Assembly (NCBI GenBank): GCA_963971425.1
Contig: OZ020519.1
Span: 10,928,028-10,992,027 of the forward strand
DNA: 64,000 nt
Reading direction: 5' to 3'
Source of the DNA: Bryoerythrophyllum caledonicum
Lineage: Eukaryota; Streptophyta; Bryopsida; Pottiales; Pottiaceae
In this document: positions 31,659 to 42,489 of the stretch, in pieces
Layout: the number at the start of each line of letters is the position of its first letter
How positions within the stretch are numbered: the stretch's first letter is position 1
The notes under the pieces: model-generated
What the model saw: the letters and a program-made list of their open reading frames with translations, nothing else
Databases searched by the model: none
What the model was told of the DNA's origin: nothing
Position numbers and translations under genes: made by a program

Positions 31659-34600
31659 ATGGCAACTATGGCGTGCTCCTCCGCACTCCGTTCCTCATGC
31701 GGACCGACCTTCAGTCGCGTTGCCAATTTGGACTTGAGCTTGAGAGCCAGCACCTGTCAGTCGAGGTAATTCATGTCGACTTCTCGCCTTAAGTCCAGTC
31801 GCTAGGGTTTGTAACTGATGAAAATTTTCTCAACTCGTTGTTGCGGTTTGTTAAACGGCAATGCGAGTTAGTAATGTACAAGATCAAATTTACAAGACTC
31901 ACAGAATTTTTTTGTGTGTGTTGGCTGTGAAGAAATTTGAGAGTAAACCAAAAGAAACTTCTTAGAACCGGAAGTTTAATAGACTGTTCATCGGAACAAA
32001 TTGTTGAGCTGATGTTAATCTGCAAAGAGACTTAGTAATGTAAGAAATGAAGGCCTTGCAGAAATTATTAGTCATGAACTGGTGTGAACTGGTGTGAACT
32101 TGGTGTACCAAAGCAAACCTTATTGAACTGGACGCTGTAGACACTGTTGCTGAAATTTAAGCTGCTTTTCCATCTTTTCCCTGGACTTTGTTACTTTCTT
32201 TTGATTTTTTTACATTTTTAGGGTTTGTTTTAATCTGTGTTTGCAGCAGGATGGATTCCGGACGCTTCAGGCGGTCGTTTAAGAGAATTGGATTGACGTC
32301 GAGAGGGAGCAATGAGGTGGTCACCGATTCGAGAACCGAGAAAGATTTATGCAGCCAAGTGCTGCAGGAATCATCAGCGTCGGGGCCTTCTTCGTTTCGG
32401 TTCATGGCGGAGGGCAACATGTGGCTGCTGGAATTGGAAGCGTCCGGCCTTCGTGTGCTCGCTGATCCATGGCTTGTTGATAATCAAACGTTTTGGAATC
32501 AAGCCTGGCTCTATACTGGTAAAGCGTTCTCAGATTGGAGGCCATAGTCATTATACTGGCAGTTTCCACATTGCCAATTGTGCTATCTCTCTCTCTCTCT
32601 CTCTGACTTCTAGATTTTGCATCTAGAAGGCTTTAGCCATATTCACTGAACGTTTGTTGGAACTCTGATCTTGCAGGCCGCTCTGAGTCTCGTCAGAAGG
32701 GCGGGTATCCTGGTGACTTGACGATGGAGTATGTTAATAGCGTTGATGCCATTCTCATATCTCAGGTACGGTGTTTTCGTATTATGTGTTCTGTTTGAGG
32801 TAAACAGATGGCGTCGTCGTTGGTTGCCTTACTTAGCTCGGAGTGGAGTTCTTTGGTTCAACCTGCAGTCAAACATATCAGTTTTTTGGAAAATTATCAT
32901 TACATGCATCAACATTTGTGTGACAGCCCTTAAACGTCAGAAGGTGCCACTGGTGGCCACAGTATTCTACATGTATGGTGTCGTATCTGAACATGATAAG
33001 GTTCAAACATTGAAATGACCTTAAAATAAAAGCTGTTAGTTGAAGAATCTTCAATCCAAAGGTGTAAGTCTTGCTAAACTTTAGTACATTTTATTGTATC
33101 TACAAAGTAAAATACATGCCTGTATATACGGTTCCCGACTGACATTTAAGGGCAAAACCATGTTATTGTACGTAGGAATGGGAGGATCACTGCCACCTGC
33201 CTACACTTAAGCTGTTGAGGTACCGATCGAGATTCAAGCTGTGATTCAATATTATTGAGCCCCATGTTCATGTGGTGAGCATATTGGTGGACTATACTGT
33301 ACCTCAAATCAAAGTATCCTTCGAATAACAGCAGTTACTTTCTTTTTCTAAAGATATTTCTTTTTCTTACGATTGTTTGGTTGCAGGAAGGACATCCCGG
33401 TCTTCGCATCGCCAAAAGCAGCGCCCATTGTACAGCAACTGGGCTTCACCGACGTCAGAAGCGTTGCTCATGGCACATCCGCTCAGATCCCAGGTTTACA
33501 AGTATGGGCCACCGTTGGCGGACGTGTGGGTCCTCCTTGGGCGCTTCGTGAGAATGGTTTTGTCCTACAGGAACTACAATCAGGGCTAAGGTAGAGCACA
33601 ACTCAAGCGGATGGATGGTTGTACTCGTTATATTGGTGGTTTCACATTGCTAGATGTGCTATCTTTCTTTGATGAACTTGTAATTTTTCCATTTCTCATG
33701 TGATAAAGCTAACGTCATGCCTACTGCACTTAGAATTTGCATCTCGAATGTTTATACTACCGAAAACCATCAACGCAACAAATATAGCCATATGACAAGT
33801 ATGTTGAACATCACCAGGATATGTTCATTCTTTAACGATATTGGCAATGTTGTGCAGGATCTACTATGAACCGCATTGCAGCTTTGACGAAGAATCTGTT
33901 CGGTCTGTGAGCCCAGGTCAGTGTTATAGCAAAAAATACAGGACCATTTGTTTTGTGATGCTTTTAGCTATGTTTGTTATATTTGCGGATATTGGATCCA
34001 TTGGAACTTTCTAGTTGCAAATTTGTAGTGCATTTTAGACCCTTTTAAAAGTTTCTGTATGCTCAATAGGCTTAATTGTGTAGACAAGTTATTGATATAT
34101 CACATGAGTATTGATTTGTTTGTGGGGAAGTGCAGTTGATGTGGTGATAACTCCAGGGCGACAGTACAAAGTTGCTGGCTTCCCATTGACAGAGAGCGTT
34201 GAGGAAGCTGTGCGGCTGCTACGCATATTGAAACCACAGCTTGTTCTCCCAATACAGCTGACCCACTTGGAAGTCTCAGGGTACTTCATACGATTTGCAT
34301 TGATTTTCAATCATACATGAAAGGTTCTAGAGATCATTTTGTTGCTCTCATTAATTAACATCTCTCTGGTTGTGAATCAGTGTGACAGCACCCATAGTTC
34401 AACTTATCGGATCCGTGAAAGACTTTGAAGCAGATCTTCGTAGAGCTGGAATCGATGCCAGGTAAGAATATACACATCAAATAGAGCACACTACTCACTT
34501 GACCTAGTAACTTAACTCGCGAAATATAGCTATTTGTAAAGTGAATATAGTTATTTGTCAAGTGAGGCAAAGATACCAAGAGTTTTGTCCTCTTTTCTCA

Positions 34601-35025
34601 TTTAAGAGCAGCCGTAAATAGCTCTGAGTTTGAATAATTAGCTCAAAGAGGGGGAAAAGCTAAGATTCATGGTACAACATGACCTCTCCTTCCTTCTCAA
34701 ACACAGCTAAAACTACTTTTAAAGACCACCAAGCTTTTCCAAACATAATAAGGATAGTAGTTGAGAAACCATTAAGTTCTTCCATCGATCCAATAGTTAT
34801 TAAGTGTGATGAAAGAATAGTTTTTTTAATTTTTTAATTTAAGGATTGAAATTTTGGATGACTTTACAAATAACTCATTTTGGAAAGTCTATGATAGAGA
34901 ACTCTTGTTTATCAGCTTGAATGAACACTAATGTTTCAAAGATTATTGGTTGCAGAGTTGTTGTGCCGCCGCTCTCTGGACATTTCATGCACGTTGACCT
35001 TGGGAGTAGGAAACAATTGATGTGA
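31659..35025 (+). CDS. Metallo-beta-lactamase-fold hydrolase, probably plastid-targeted
   Basis: Nine exons: 31659-31765, 32250-32518, 32677-32765, 33176-33219, 33387-33590, 33858-33916, 34136-34280, 34381-34461, 34956-35025. All junctions are GT-AG, phases match, and the sum is 1068 nt (355 aa). Residues 1-36 are Ser/Ala/Arg-rich without acids until Asp25, as in plastid transit peptides. The core shows MWLLELEASGLRVLADPWLV, VDAILISQEWEDHCHLPTLK (Asp/His metal-site region), KDIPVFASPKAAPIVQQLGF, VDVVITPGRQYKVAG and PPLSGHFMHVDLG. Order and length resemble the plant MBL-fold proteins of the Arabidopsis At1g29700 kind, from memory. Substrate unknown. The canonical HxHxDH is reduced to WEDHCH, so activity is uncertain. 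A MITE lies in intron 3. Confidence 0.85.
32244..32250 (+). promoter_or_regulatory. Tandem NAGNAG splice acceptor, MBL gene intron 1
   Basis: TTTGCAGCAG/G offers two AG sites three bases apart (exon 2 starting at 32247 or 32250). Both keep frame; use of the first adds one Ser after the transit-peptide exon. Confidence 0.6.
32585..32604. repeat. (TC)n microsatellite in intron 2
   Basis: Ten CT/TC units within the MBL gene intron. Confidence 0.9.
32927..33152. mobile_element. MITE 'C', complete copy in MBL intron 3
   Basis: Ends CCCTTAAACGTCAG and, inverted, CCCTTAAATGTCAG (one mismatch in 14). 226 bp, non-coding. The right end is only 23 bp from the start of the 44-bp exon 4. It contains the uninterrupted TAA target (33065-33067) that is split in the copy at 26095-28605. 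No clear target duplication. Confidence 0.85.
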
Positions 35026-35490
35026 ATTCCCTTTGTCTTTACAATCGAACTTGTTGACCAGATCATTTCAATCAAACAAATGTTGGACATTAACCTCAAA
35101 GTGCCCAAGCTATATTAGAAAATGGCACTTCGAACATGTATAGATATAATTATAATATTGAAATTATCCCGTATTGTAGGGTAAACTCTTTATTACTCCA
35201 TTGGTGTAAGATTTGGCTTCTTTGTAGAAGTTTATAGTGATTCTTTTGAGCTATGGATCCATTCTAAGTGACTAAAATGTTGTAGGTTGCAACCTAGGTA
35301 ACTCCCTCATAACAATTCCATAATATACACCTATATAATTGGGGTATACCCAACCCACTTCTATCCCATTACTTTGTCAAATTCAAATGAAAACTCATGC
35401 AATCTACAAAGAACTTGCAAAAGGACGACAAAAATCTGATTGAGAAGATAAAGATAAATGTGATTCATACATGAATGTTAACAGCAAAGA
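35026..35490. other. MBL gene 3' region and spacer
   Basis: AT-rich, no gene. A segment near 35325-35385 (GGGGTATACCCAACCCACTT) recurs inverted at about 40445-40505. Confidence 0.5.
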
Positions 35491-35860
35491 AGTCACATCT
35501 AAGCCACACTTTCACCAAGAATAAAGACAGTCATAATATCCATAATAAGACTACGATAGTGTAGCGTAGACATGACTACCGCTACTTCAATATTCAACCA
35601 CAAGACATTCATAATATTCATAATTCAACCAGAATATTCATAATCTGGACGTGAACATGCTTGCAAGCACTAGAGGCTACAACTTTATTGCACCTGAAGA
35701 AACTATAATACAACGCAGCAGCCATTCTCCGACGCCTGCTGCTATCATGGACCACCACAAACTGATTTACAAGAAGAGAAACATGTGTGGACACAGACAC
35801 GGCAAGACAGGCCCCTGGCACGCGCTGGATCAGCGATGCATTCCTGGTTGTGGCATGAAA
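35491..35860 (-). repeat. Duplicate of the MYB gene 3' end
   Basis: This 370-bp block is a diverged tandem copy of 35861-36217. On the minus strand it ends the same way, with codons for MPQPGMHR and a stop, where the gene has MPQPGMHH and a stop, followed by the same 3'-UTR words (TGTGGACACAGACAC, ACAACTTTATTGCACCTGAA on the plus strand). Confidence 0.85.
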
Positions 35861-36187
35861 GTAGTCACGTCTAAGCCACACTTTCACCAAGAATAAAGAC
35901 ATTCCTAATATCCGTAACGTAACTACTTTAGTGTAGCTCAGATGTGACTACTTTAATGATCAAGTAAGGCGTTCATAATATTCATAATTCAACCAAAACA
36001 GTAGAACAAACACCAGACGTGAACATGCTGGCAAGCACTAGTGGCTACAACTTTATTGCACCTGAAGAAACTATAATACAACGCAGCAGCCAGTCTCCGA
36101 CGTCGGCTGTCAACAAGCTGATGTACAAGAAGTGAGAGAAAACATGTGTGGACACAGACACACAAGACAGGCCTTCACTGACGGTGA

Positions 36188-37245
36188 TCAGTGATGCATA
36201 CCTGGTTGTGGCATGGGGTAAGCCATGTGAGGAGGCATGACAGGGCGGCCGTAGCCCGGAGGCGGGAGCATGACGGGCGAGCCCACAGCCGGCGGTGGCT
36301 GCTGCTGCTGCTGCTGCTGCTGGTACATGGCGCCAGGACCAGGTTGCCCCGTGATGGGGCCCTGCGCTTGCTGCATCGCGCCGTCGCCAACGTTGTTCAC
36401 GTTAGTGATGTCGTGGATGCTGGAGCGCCGCTTGTCCTTGTTGATGGAGTTGAGCCGGATGAAGTACTTCTGCGCGTGGCTGGCCACCTGCGTCGGCGTC
36501 CTCGAGATCACGAAGTTCCGCGAAATGCTGCGCCAGTCTCCCTTCCCAAACTTCGCCAAACCTAACAAAAAAAGCCTGCAGGGAGAAAACATGGATCCTC
36601 AACTTCGAATTCAATGACAGATTCAAGAGCAATCTACATATAAGAATGGCTGAAGCTACAGATGTGACGATAAACTTGATGGTTTCTGTCGTTAGATAGG
36701 ATTTGGTACGTAAGAAGACGCGAGCAGAACTTGTAGCATGAACTTGGAAAACTCCACAAAGCAACTGGGAGAATTCTATACGACAGATTTTCTAGAGAGA
36801 AAGTAGGCCACGATGCGCACCTGTGCTCTTCCTCTGACCAAGGGATGCCCTTCCGGCGCTCCTGATCCGCGGACTTGGCCGACGCCGTGACGCCCTTGGC
36901 GCCGCCGCCATTGCTCCCATTGCTCCCAGAGAATGCGTTGTGGCCCTTCTTCGCGGTTGCCCCCGGGGGGCTGTCCGAGGCCTGGTCCTCGCTGAGCGAC
37001 AGCGACGCGAAGCTGTAGTTGGGCAGAGGGACGCGGCCCGCCTCGATCAAGCGGACGTCCTCCTGCAGCAGCTCGTAGTGGCGCTGCACCTCCGCCGCGT
37101 CCTTCCCGCCCGGCACCAGCGCCGCCACCTGCTCCCACCGATCCGGGACGCTCTCGTCGTGCCAGAGGTTGAGCGCATTCTCGAACGCCTTGTCCTGGTC
37201 GCGCGTCCACAGCGTGCCTGTCGCGGAAGATTGCGACTCCGTCAT
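36188..37245 (-). CDS. DIVARICATA-type two-repeat MYB transcription factor
   Basis: Exon 1 is 37245-36821, donor CACAG/GTGCGC; exon 2 is 36575-36188, acceptor TGCAG/GC. Joined length 813 nt, 270 aa. An N-terminal SANT/MYB repeat (residues about 11-64: [37 protein letters not shown]) is followed by VPLPNYSF and a Gly/Ser/Asn linker. The second MYB repeat (about 132-182: [40 protein letters not shown]) has SHAQKYF at 174-180, the hallmark of the plant R-R/I-box type. Residues 227-234 are poly-Gln, then a Pro/Met-rich tail. This family acts in the nucleus as DNA-binding regulators; targets are not inferable. A leader intron probably ends at 37261 after an 18-T tract. Confidence 0.9.
36298..36322 (-). 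repeat. CAG/CTG microsatellite coding poly-Gln
   Basis: An eight-unit triplet run within MYB exon 2. It could vary in length between individuals. Confidence 0.9.
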
Positions 37246-37994
37246 CCTGAAATCAATCACCTGCGGAAAAAAAAAAAAAAAAAATGCATCCTCCTCAGCT
37301 TCTAACCCTAAAAAAACCCACATGCTTGAAACTCCTCAGCTTCTAACTTTACAAAACCCACATCCAGAGTGTAAAACTTCTCGGCTTCCAACCCTAGAAA
37401 CATAATCACCTGCAGGTCCTCCAAACTCAGAAAAAAAAACACATCCTCGCTAAGATTCTAACGCGAAAAACCGAAACCCTGCCCTCCTAGGACGATCGGA
37501 AACCCACAAACTCCTCAGGTGTTCTAAGCCTGAAAACCTAACATCTTCCAGTTTGATTTTCAGTGTTATCCGTGCCGGAATCAGAATCCGGTTCGAGAGC
37601 AAACAATCTGAGGCCAGGTAGTACCTAATGAAATCCCCTCCGTCGTCTTCAAGCTCCGCTTTCCTGTCAACGGGCGACATGGCCGAGCGCAACCTGTCGT
37701 GACATGCTCAACACGGGATTCCGAAGACTGTGAGTGGGATGTGTTCGTTGACACACTCTCTCTCTCCAAAGGAAACAAACTCACGCTCCAAATACAGCAC
37801 GAGGGAGTTCACTTTCTGTCACTTGCGTGGGATGGATACGTCATCTAATAGATTTGGGGAGGGTGAATGTCGCGTCGGGGAAGATAAGGCTCGTGGTTGA
37901 GGGGTTTGTGGGCTCATCATCTGTGAACTCCGGCTCTCTGTGTGTGTGTGTGTGTGTGTGTGTAGTTGTTTGGGTTTAGAATTTAGGGACAACT
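37246..37994. promoter_or_regulatory. Shared spacer between divergent MYB and zinc-finger genes
   Basis: About 750 bp lie between the two start codons. It holds the poly-A tract at 37267-37284 (pyrimidine tract of the MYB leader intron), several diverged TTCTAAC/AACCCTA words, a CT-rich patch at 37757 and a (TG)n at 37939-37962. It must hold both promoters. Confidence 0.6.
37939..37963. repeat. (TG)n microsatellite
   Basis: About 12 TG units, 32 bp upstream of the zinc-finger gene's start codon, within its probable leader. Confidence 0.95.
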
Positions 37995-38586
37995 ATGGAG
38001 AGTATCACGGCTAATGAAGTTGCAGGGTTGGGAGTGGGCGCGTTGTTGCTCGCCGCAGCTCTTGCCGCGCCCAAGGTCGACGCCTTCATCGCCCGAACCC
38101 AGCGCAGGCAATTCCCCTTCGCTGCTCATTTGTGCAAACTTAAGCTCTTGAATCGTCGCTTGTGCTCCTGAGATGGTTTTTTAAGCTGTTGAATTGGTTG
38201 TGCTCTTGAGATGGTCCGTTGTGCTCTTGAGATGGTTTGTTGTCTGTGCTCTTGAGATGGTTGTTTGTGCTCTTGAGTTGAATGGTTGTTTGTGTTCTTG
38301 AGGTGTAATTTTGTAGGGATTTGAAGTGTGTGCCGGATGCGTCATTGCGTTCTGGAGTCCTAATTTGCTTTGATGGTTTTTGTGTGGTTTTTTTTTGTTT
38401 GTGTTTGTGTGTAGGGATTTGAAGCTGTGCATGGAGTGCGGGGGCGTGACGAGGATTCCGTGCGCGCGGTGCAAGTCGCGGGGGACGCTGAACCAGGATG
38501 TGTTTAGCAGCAAGACCACGACGTGCCCTGCGTGCAGAGGCAAAGGCAATTTCCCATGTCCATCTTGTTGCAATAATAATAGTTGA
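37995..38586 (+). CDS. Small DnaJ-type zinc-finger protein (94 aa), two exons, GC-AG intron
   Basis: Exon 1 is 37995-38107 and exon 2 is 38415-38586, giving 285 nt. The N-terminus MESITANEVAGLGVGALLLA, then AALAAPKVDAFIA, is a short hydrophobic anchor or transit-like region. Exon 2 holds four Cys pairs: CMEC, CARC, CPAC and CPSC with G-x-G spacers, as in the DnaJ cysteine-rich domain, without a J domain. In plants such stand-alone domains (BSD2-like group) are usually plastid chaperones or assembly factors. The junction CGCAG/GCAATT with GTGTAG/G joins codons as ARTQRR-DLKLC and needs a GC donor. A GT donor further downstream would add about 15 unlikely residues. Confidence 0.75.
38155..38305. 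repeat. Intronic minisatellite
   Basis: Five to six diverged units of about 25-31 bp based on TGTGCTCTTGAGATGGTT in the intron of the zinc-finger gene, right after the GC donor. Confidence 0.85.
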
Positions 38587-38912
38587 AATATGCTCTTCGT
38601 ACTTTGTTTTCCCCTTCATGAATGGCAATTCCGTCTTCTCCATAGTTTTCAATCCTGCATCTTATTTTCTGTATGAGCGTGTGTGGAGTTCTCACACTCC
38701 TGTTCGCCGTCTCAGAGTCTGGTTTTATTTTTTCTTTCTTAATCAGTAATACTTCATGACTGGATTGAATGCTGTTGGTTTTTTGTTGTCATCCTCTTGT
38801 CCATAGTTTTCTGAAGAGTGAGTGAACTTTAACATGTGCTTGACTTTCAATTGCAGCAATTTGTGGTTCTCTTGCTGTGGTTGTGATTCAAGCCTGGTGA
38901 TCTCATGTTTTT

Positions 38913-39690
38913 GCATCAGAGTTTGTGGAGCTCTCAAATCCGAGTCACTTCCTCTGCTGCATCTTAAGAGCTTGCTTGCATTTTGTGACGCTATAGGGTT
39001 TATCAATTGTAGAAAGTCTAGATTCTGCCTATGTTTTCTCTCGGTTGAAAGTTGTATCATGTTGGGAGTCATGTATCCATGTTGAAAGTTCTTATCATGT
39101 TGGGAGTCATGTATTCATGTTGAAAGTCATGAGTTATCAACCTCGTTTTGTCGCATCAGAGTCTGTGGAGCTATCAAAGCCTGAGTCACTTCCTCTGCTG
39201 CATCTTTAGAGCTTGCTTGTTGAAACCATTGGTCTGGGAAAGGGTTTATCACGCATTTACAATTGTAGAAATTCTAGATTCTGCTTATGTTTCACGCCGT
39301 TGAGATCATGTTGGGAGTCATGTATTCATGTTGAAAGTCATGAGTTGTGTTGGAAGTCAGGAGTTATTAACCTCATTTTGTTGCATCAGAGTCTGTGGAG
39401 CTATTAAATCCTGAGTCACTTCCTCTGCTGCATCTTTAGAGCTTGCTTGCATTTTGTAACCATTGGTCTGGGAAAGGGTTCATCACGCATTTACAATTGT
39501 AGAAATTCTAGATTCTGCTTATATTTCTTGCCATCGAGATCATGTTGGGAGTCATGTACTCATGTGGAAAGTTCTTATCATGTTGGGAATCATGTATTCA
39601 TGTTGAAAGTTGTATCATGTTGGGAGTCATGTATTCATGTTGAAAGTCATGTATTGTGTTGGAAGTCAGGTTTTGTCAACCTTTGCTACA
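38913..39690. repeat. Three tandem copies of a 230-300-bp unit
   Basis: Each unit opens with GCATCAGAGTYTGTGGAGCT and GAGTCACTTCCTCTGCTGCA and closes with nested short repeats of CATGTTGGGAGTCATGTATT. Units begin near 38913, 39153 and 39382. They lie downstream of the zinc-finger gene and may be part of its 3' region. Confidence 0.85.
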
Positions 39691-40204
39691 GGGTTTGATG
39701 ATTGTGGATTCATGGTAATATGTATAGCAACTGCTTACTGGTTTTGGAGGCCCAGAATGCGTGGCTACGAGGAGAGCCAAACCCTGTCACAGTGTGGCAG
39801 AAATTGGATATTTTTGCAGCAACCAAATGCTGCACCACACAACAAAAGGTACCTGGCTAATTGTTAACTCCTAAAAGTCTGATGTTGGAAATAGTGCAGA
39901 CCGAGCCGTATATTATTCCCTATCTTACAAAAGCTCTGAATCATGGCCTTAACAGAGATAAAGAATAAAGTAAGTAGACCCCCCATAACTGATGTTAAGC
40001 AATGTGCATATATGGAGAGAGGAAAGAATAATACATTTATTTTTCAGTGGTAGCCACTAGAATCACCATAACAACCTAAGTGATTTCATACTTTTTTGAT
40101 GAAATGTGAATTAGTTATGAATTTTCAAAATGTGCTGCCATGTTTAGTTGGTGGCCTTCAATAGGTACTCTTGTATGCGCCAAGCAAAAGTAAGGACTCA
40201 TGAC
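39691..40204. other. Intergenic, no gene seen
   Basis: No domain or repeat family recognised. Confidence 0.5.
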
Positions 40205-40206
40205 TA

Positions 40207-40422
40207 CACTAAAGATGACATTTAGTGTTAACCACACTAATTTGTTTAAAAGTGCTATAAGATTTTACTCTTGATGAATATTTTTACCAACTATGTTAAC
40301 AATGATCACTCTCTTTAGATAGTATTGATAGTTGTGCCTTCGGTAAAAATCTTCTTCTAAAGTAAAAAGTTATTGCATTACCAAAAACATTAGTGTGGTT
40401 ACACTAAATATCATCTTTAGTG
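40207..40422. mobile_element. TA-flanked MITE with CACTAAAG ends
   Basis: Left CACTAAAGATGACATTTAGT, right inverted CACTAAAGATGATATTTAGT; inverted similarity extends about 44 bp. TA at 40205-40206 and 40423-40424. 216 bp, non-coding. TA target and size fit a Tc1/mariner-type (Stowaway-like) MITE. Confidence 0.8.
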
Positions 40423-40424
40423 TA

Positions 40425-41311
40425 CCAGTAATAGAAAACCTCCATTTGGTGCTAAATGGGTGGTAATGGGATGGAAGTGGGTTGGATATACCCCAATTTT
40501 ATAGGTGTCGGTTATGGGTTTTGGTTGGTTTCCATGGATGTCATTTTATGGTCATGAGAGGAAACCTGGCATATGACTCCCTCGCCCTCTAAAAACTTTC
40601 ACATTTGTAACTCATAACATGAAAATATAGACAAATGGAAATGGAGACTTGGAAACATACAATATTGAACATGGAACCACCTATTTGTCTTGAGGGAGGA
40701 TTCCCAAATCTAGTCATGTTGCTCCATATCTACGGGCACTAAATGTCAAGGGCTTGTAGGATCACATTATGTGCTATGTGAAAAACCTTGTGATTATATA
40801 TAGTGTATACAAATATGATTCTCAGCTCCTTGCTTTATGTGTACCTCTAATAGCTTCCTAAAATTGCATTGATCACAATCTCATTAGATAGTTTTGTACA
40901 ATAAATATTCCTAGTACTCTACTTGCCAAAAAGCTTTATTCTAACGTTTAAAAGTTAATTTGAAATTCTCCAAGTATATGTATCACATATGAGCTTGTTG
41001 CTTACTCACCATCATCACCTCCGGTAGGTTACATTTTCATCCCTGAATTTGTACAGTCTACTTTTAGGTCAACTAATCAAACACAAGATTCAGGGTCTCA
41101 CAAGGTCACCATCATGAATACTTTAAAAAAACCTACTAGGAGATCGATACTACCACCCGTTTCAACGTCAATTGGGGTTGTTTTGAGGTTGTGTGCAGTA
41201 GACAGGGTAACTATGTGATATGGATTTGTGAGTGTCGTTAGTCTTGTCATGTCTGTGGTGTTGCCAGTCGTAACACGCTCTTTGTGTTGTTTCTAGTTTC
41301 GTCTTTACAAT
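40425..41311. other. Intergenic, no gene seen
   Basis: Contains the inverted partner (40445-40505) of a segment at 35325-35385. Otherwise featureless. Confidence 0.5.
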
Positions 41312-41314
41312 TAA

Positions 41315-41920
41315 GGGGCGATTTACACTACGGACCAAGAACTCGTCCCATGACCCTCTTAAATCTGTGATTGGCTCCGTCAACTCATTCCGGGATGACT
41401 TGGGTTTATACTAGGAGGAAAAAAGAAAAGTGACTAAAGGATTTGAGGTCCTCAAAAGGCCTAGAAATAGGCCAAATAGATAATGTTGGAGGGTCCCCTG
41501 GATTTTGCGGTGAGAGAGGCTAAATGGGTTCTCTCGTTGTTGAAACGAGGAGACCCTAGGCCTGAAATGCTATTTTATTATTTTAAAATTGATTTGATTT
41601 TATTTTATTTTTTTGAGGAGGGGGCGCCAACGTTATTGTAAATAGCCACCCTTTTTGTCTTTTTGGCTTGTTTTATTTTCTTTGTTATCATAGGAAATAC
41701 TGCCCTTCTTAGGCATTCATTGAAAAAATCAGCACGCCCATTTTTTAGTACATGGTCATTCCTCCCGGTCCAAGTTCGGTTTACACTTAGTGAGAGGCCT
41801 TGGGCTTAAAAAATGACACTTTTATGAAGTGTGACCATGGAAGTGTGACCATGAAGTGTGACCATGGAATTAATCCATTTTCCTTGGTCACGGCTCTTGG
41901 TCTACAGTGTAAACCGCCCC
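41315..41920. mobile_element. Harbinger-like MITE (606 bp)
   Basis: Left end GGGGCGATTTACACTACGGA, right end inverted GGGGCGGTTTACACTGTAGA; TAA at 41312-41314 and 41921-41923. The interior has an inverted patch with ACCAAGA and GGTTTACACTTAG words. Non-coding. Confidence 0.85.
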
Positions 41921-42129
41921 TAAGTTTTGGTTGTCTTGTGCCAATTTTCTTGTTAATCTGTTATATAATCCCACATAGCTCTTATCTTGCATCCTTGTAC
42001 AACATTTTAAGAATAAAAAATAATAACATGCAATTAACGTGGGGACATGCTCAAGATTTACAATAACTCACCTCATGACTTTTGATTTTTAGCAGCTAAG
42101 AAGTGTAAAATGTAAATCCTTCTGCTGAA

Positions 42130-42300
42130 AATCTTCTAATATTTAAGACGTCTTAAATGTTAGAAGAATGTTATGTTCCTGTACTTGCAATTATTTAGAA
42201 GAATCAATGCCAATTTTTCTGCTGATAGACGTCTTAAATATTAGAAGAATGTCATGTGCTTACAGTCAATTAGAATAATCAATGCGGAAGATTTTCTGGT
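42130..42300. repeat. Duplicated 90-bp block
   Basis: GACGTCTTAAATRTTAGAAG, a GAATGTYATGT word and AATCAATGC recur twice, starting near 42148 and 42229. Confidence 0.7.
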
Positions 42301-42489
42301 GAATTTTCTGTATGAAAAATCAGGGCCGTACAGTACAAGCACTGTATTGGTATCTCTTGGAGTTTGCTCCCTAAATCTTAATTTGACATTGGGTGTCAAA
42401 CAAATCAACAAATAAATAAATAAATCTCAATATGATTTCCTTAGTCAAACAATGTCAGTCTTGAATCACCTCCTTACTTGGTGCAGTAG

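Noticed and set aside
36191-37305. Several plus-strand ORFs and other minus frames over the MYB gene
   Set aside because: Shadows of GC-rich MYB exons; only the frame with both MYB repeats joins across a good intron.
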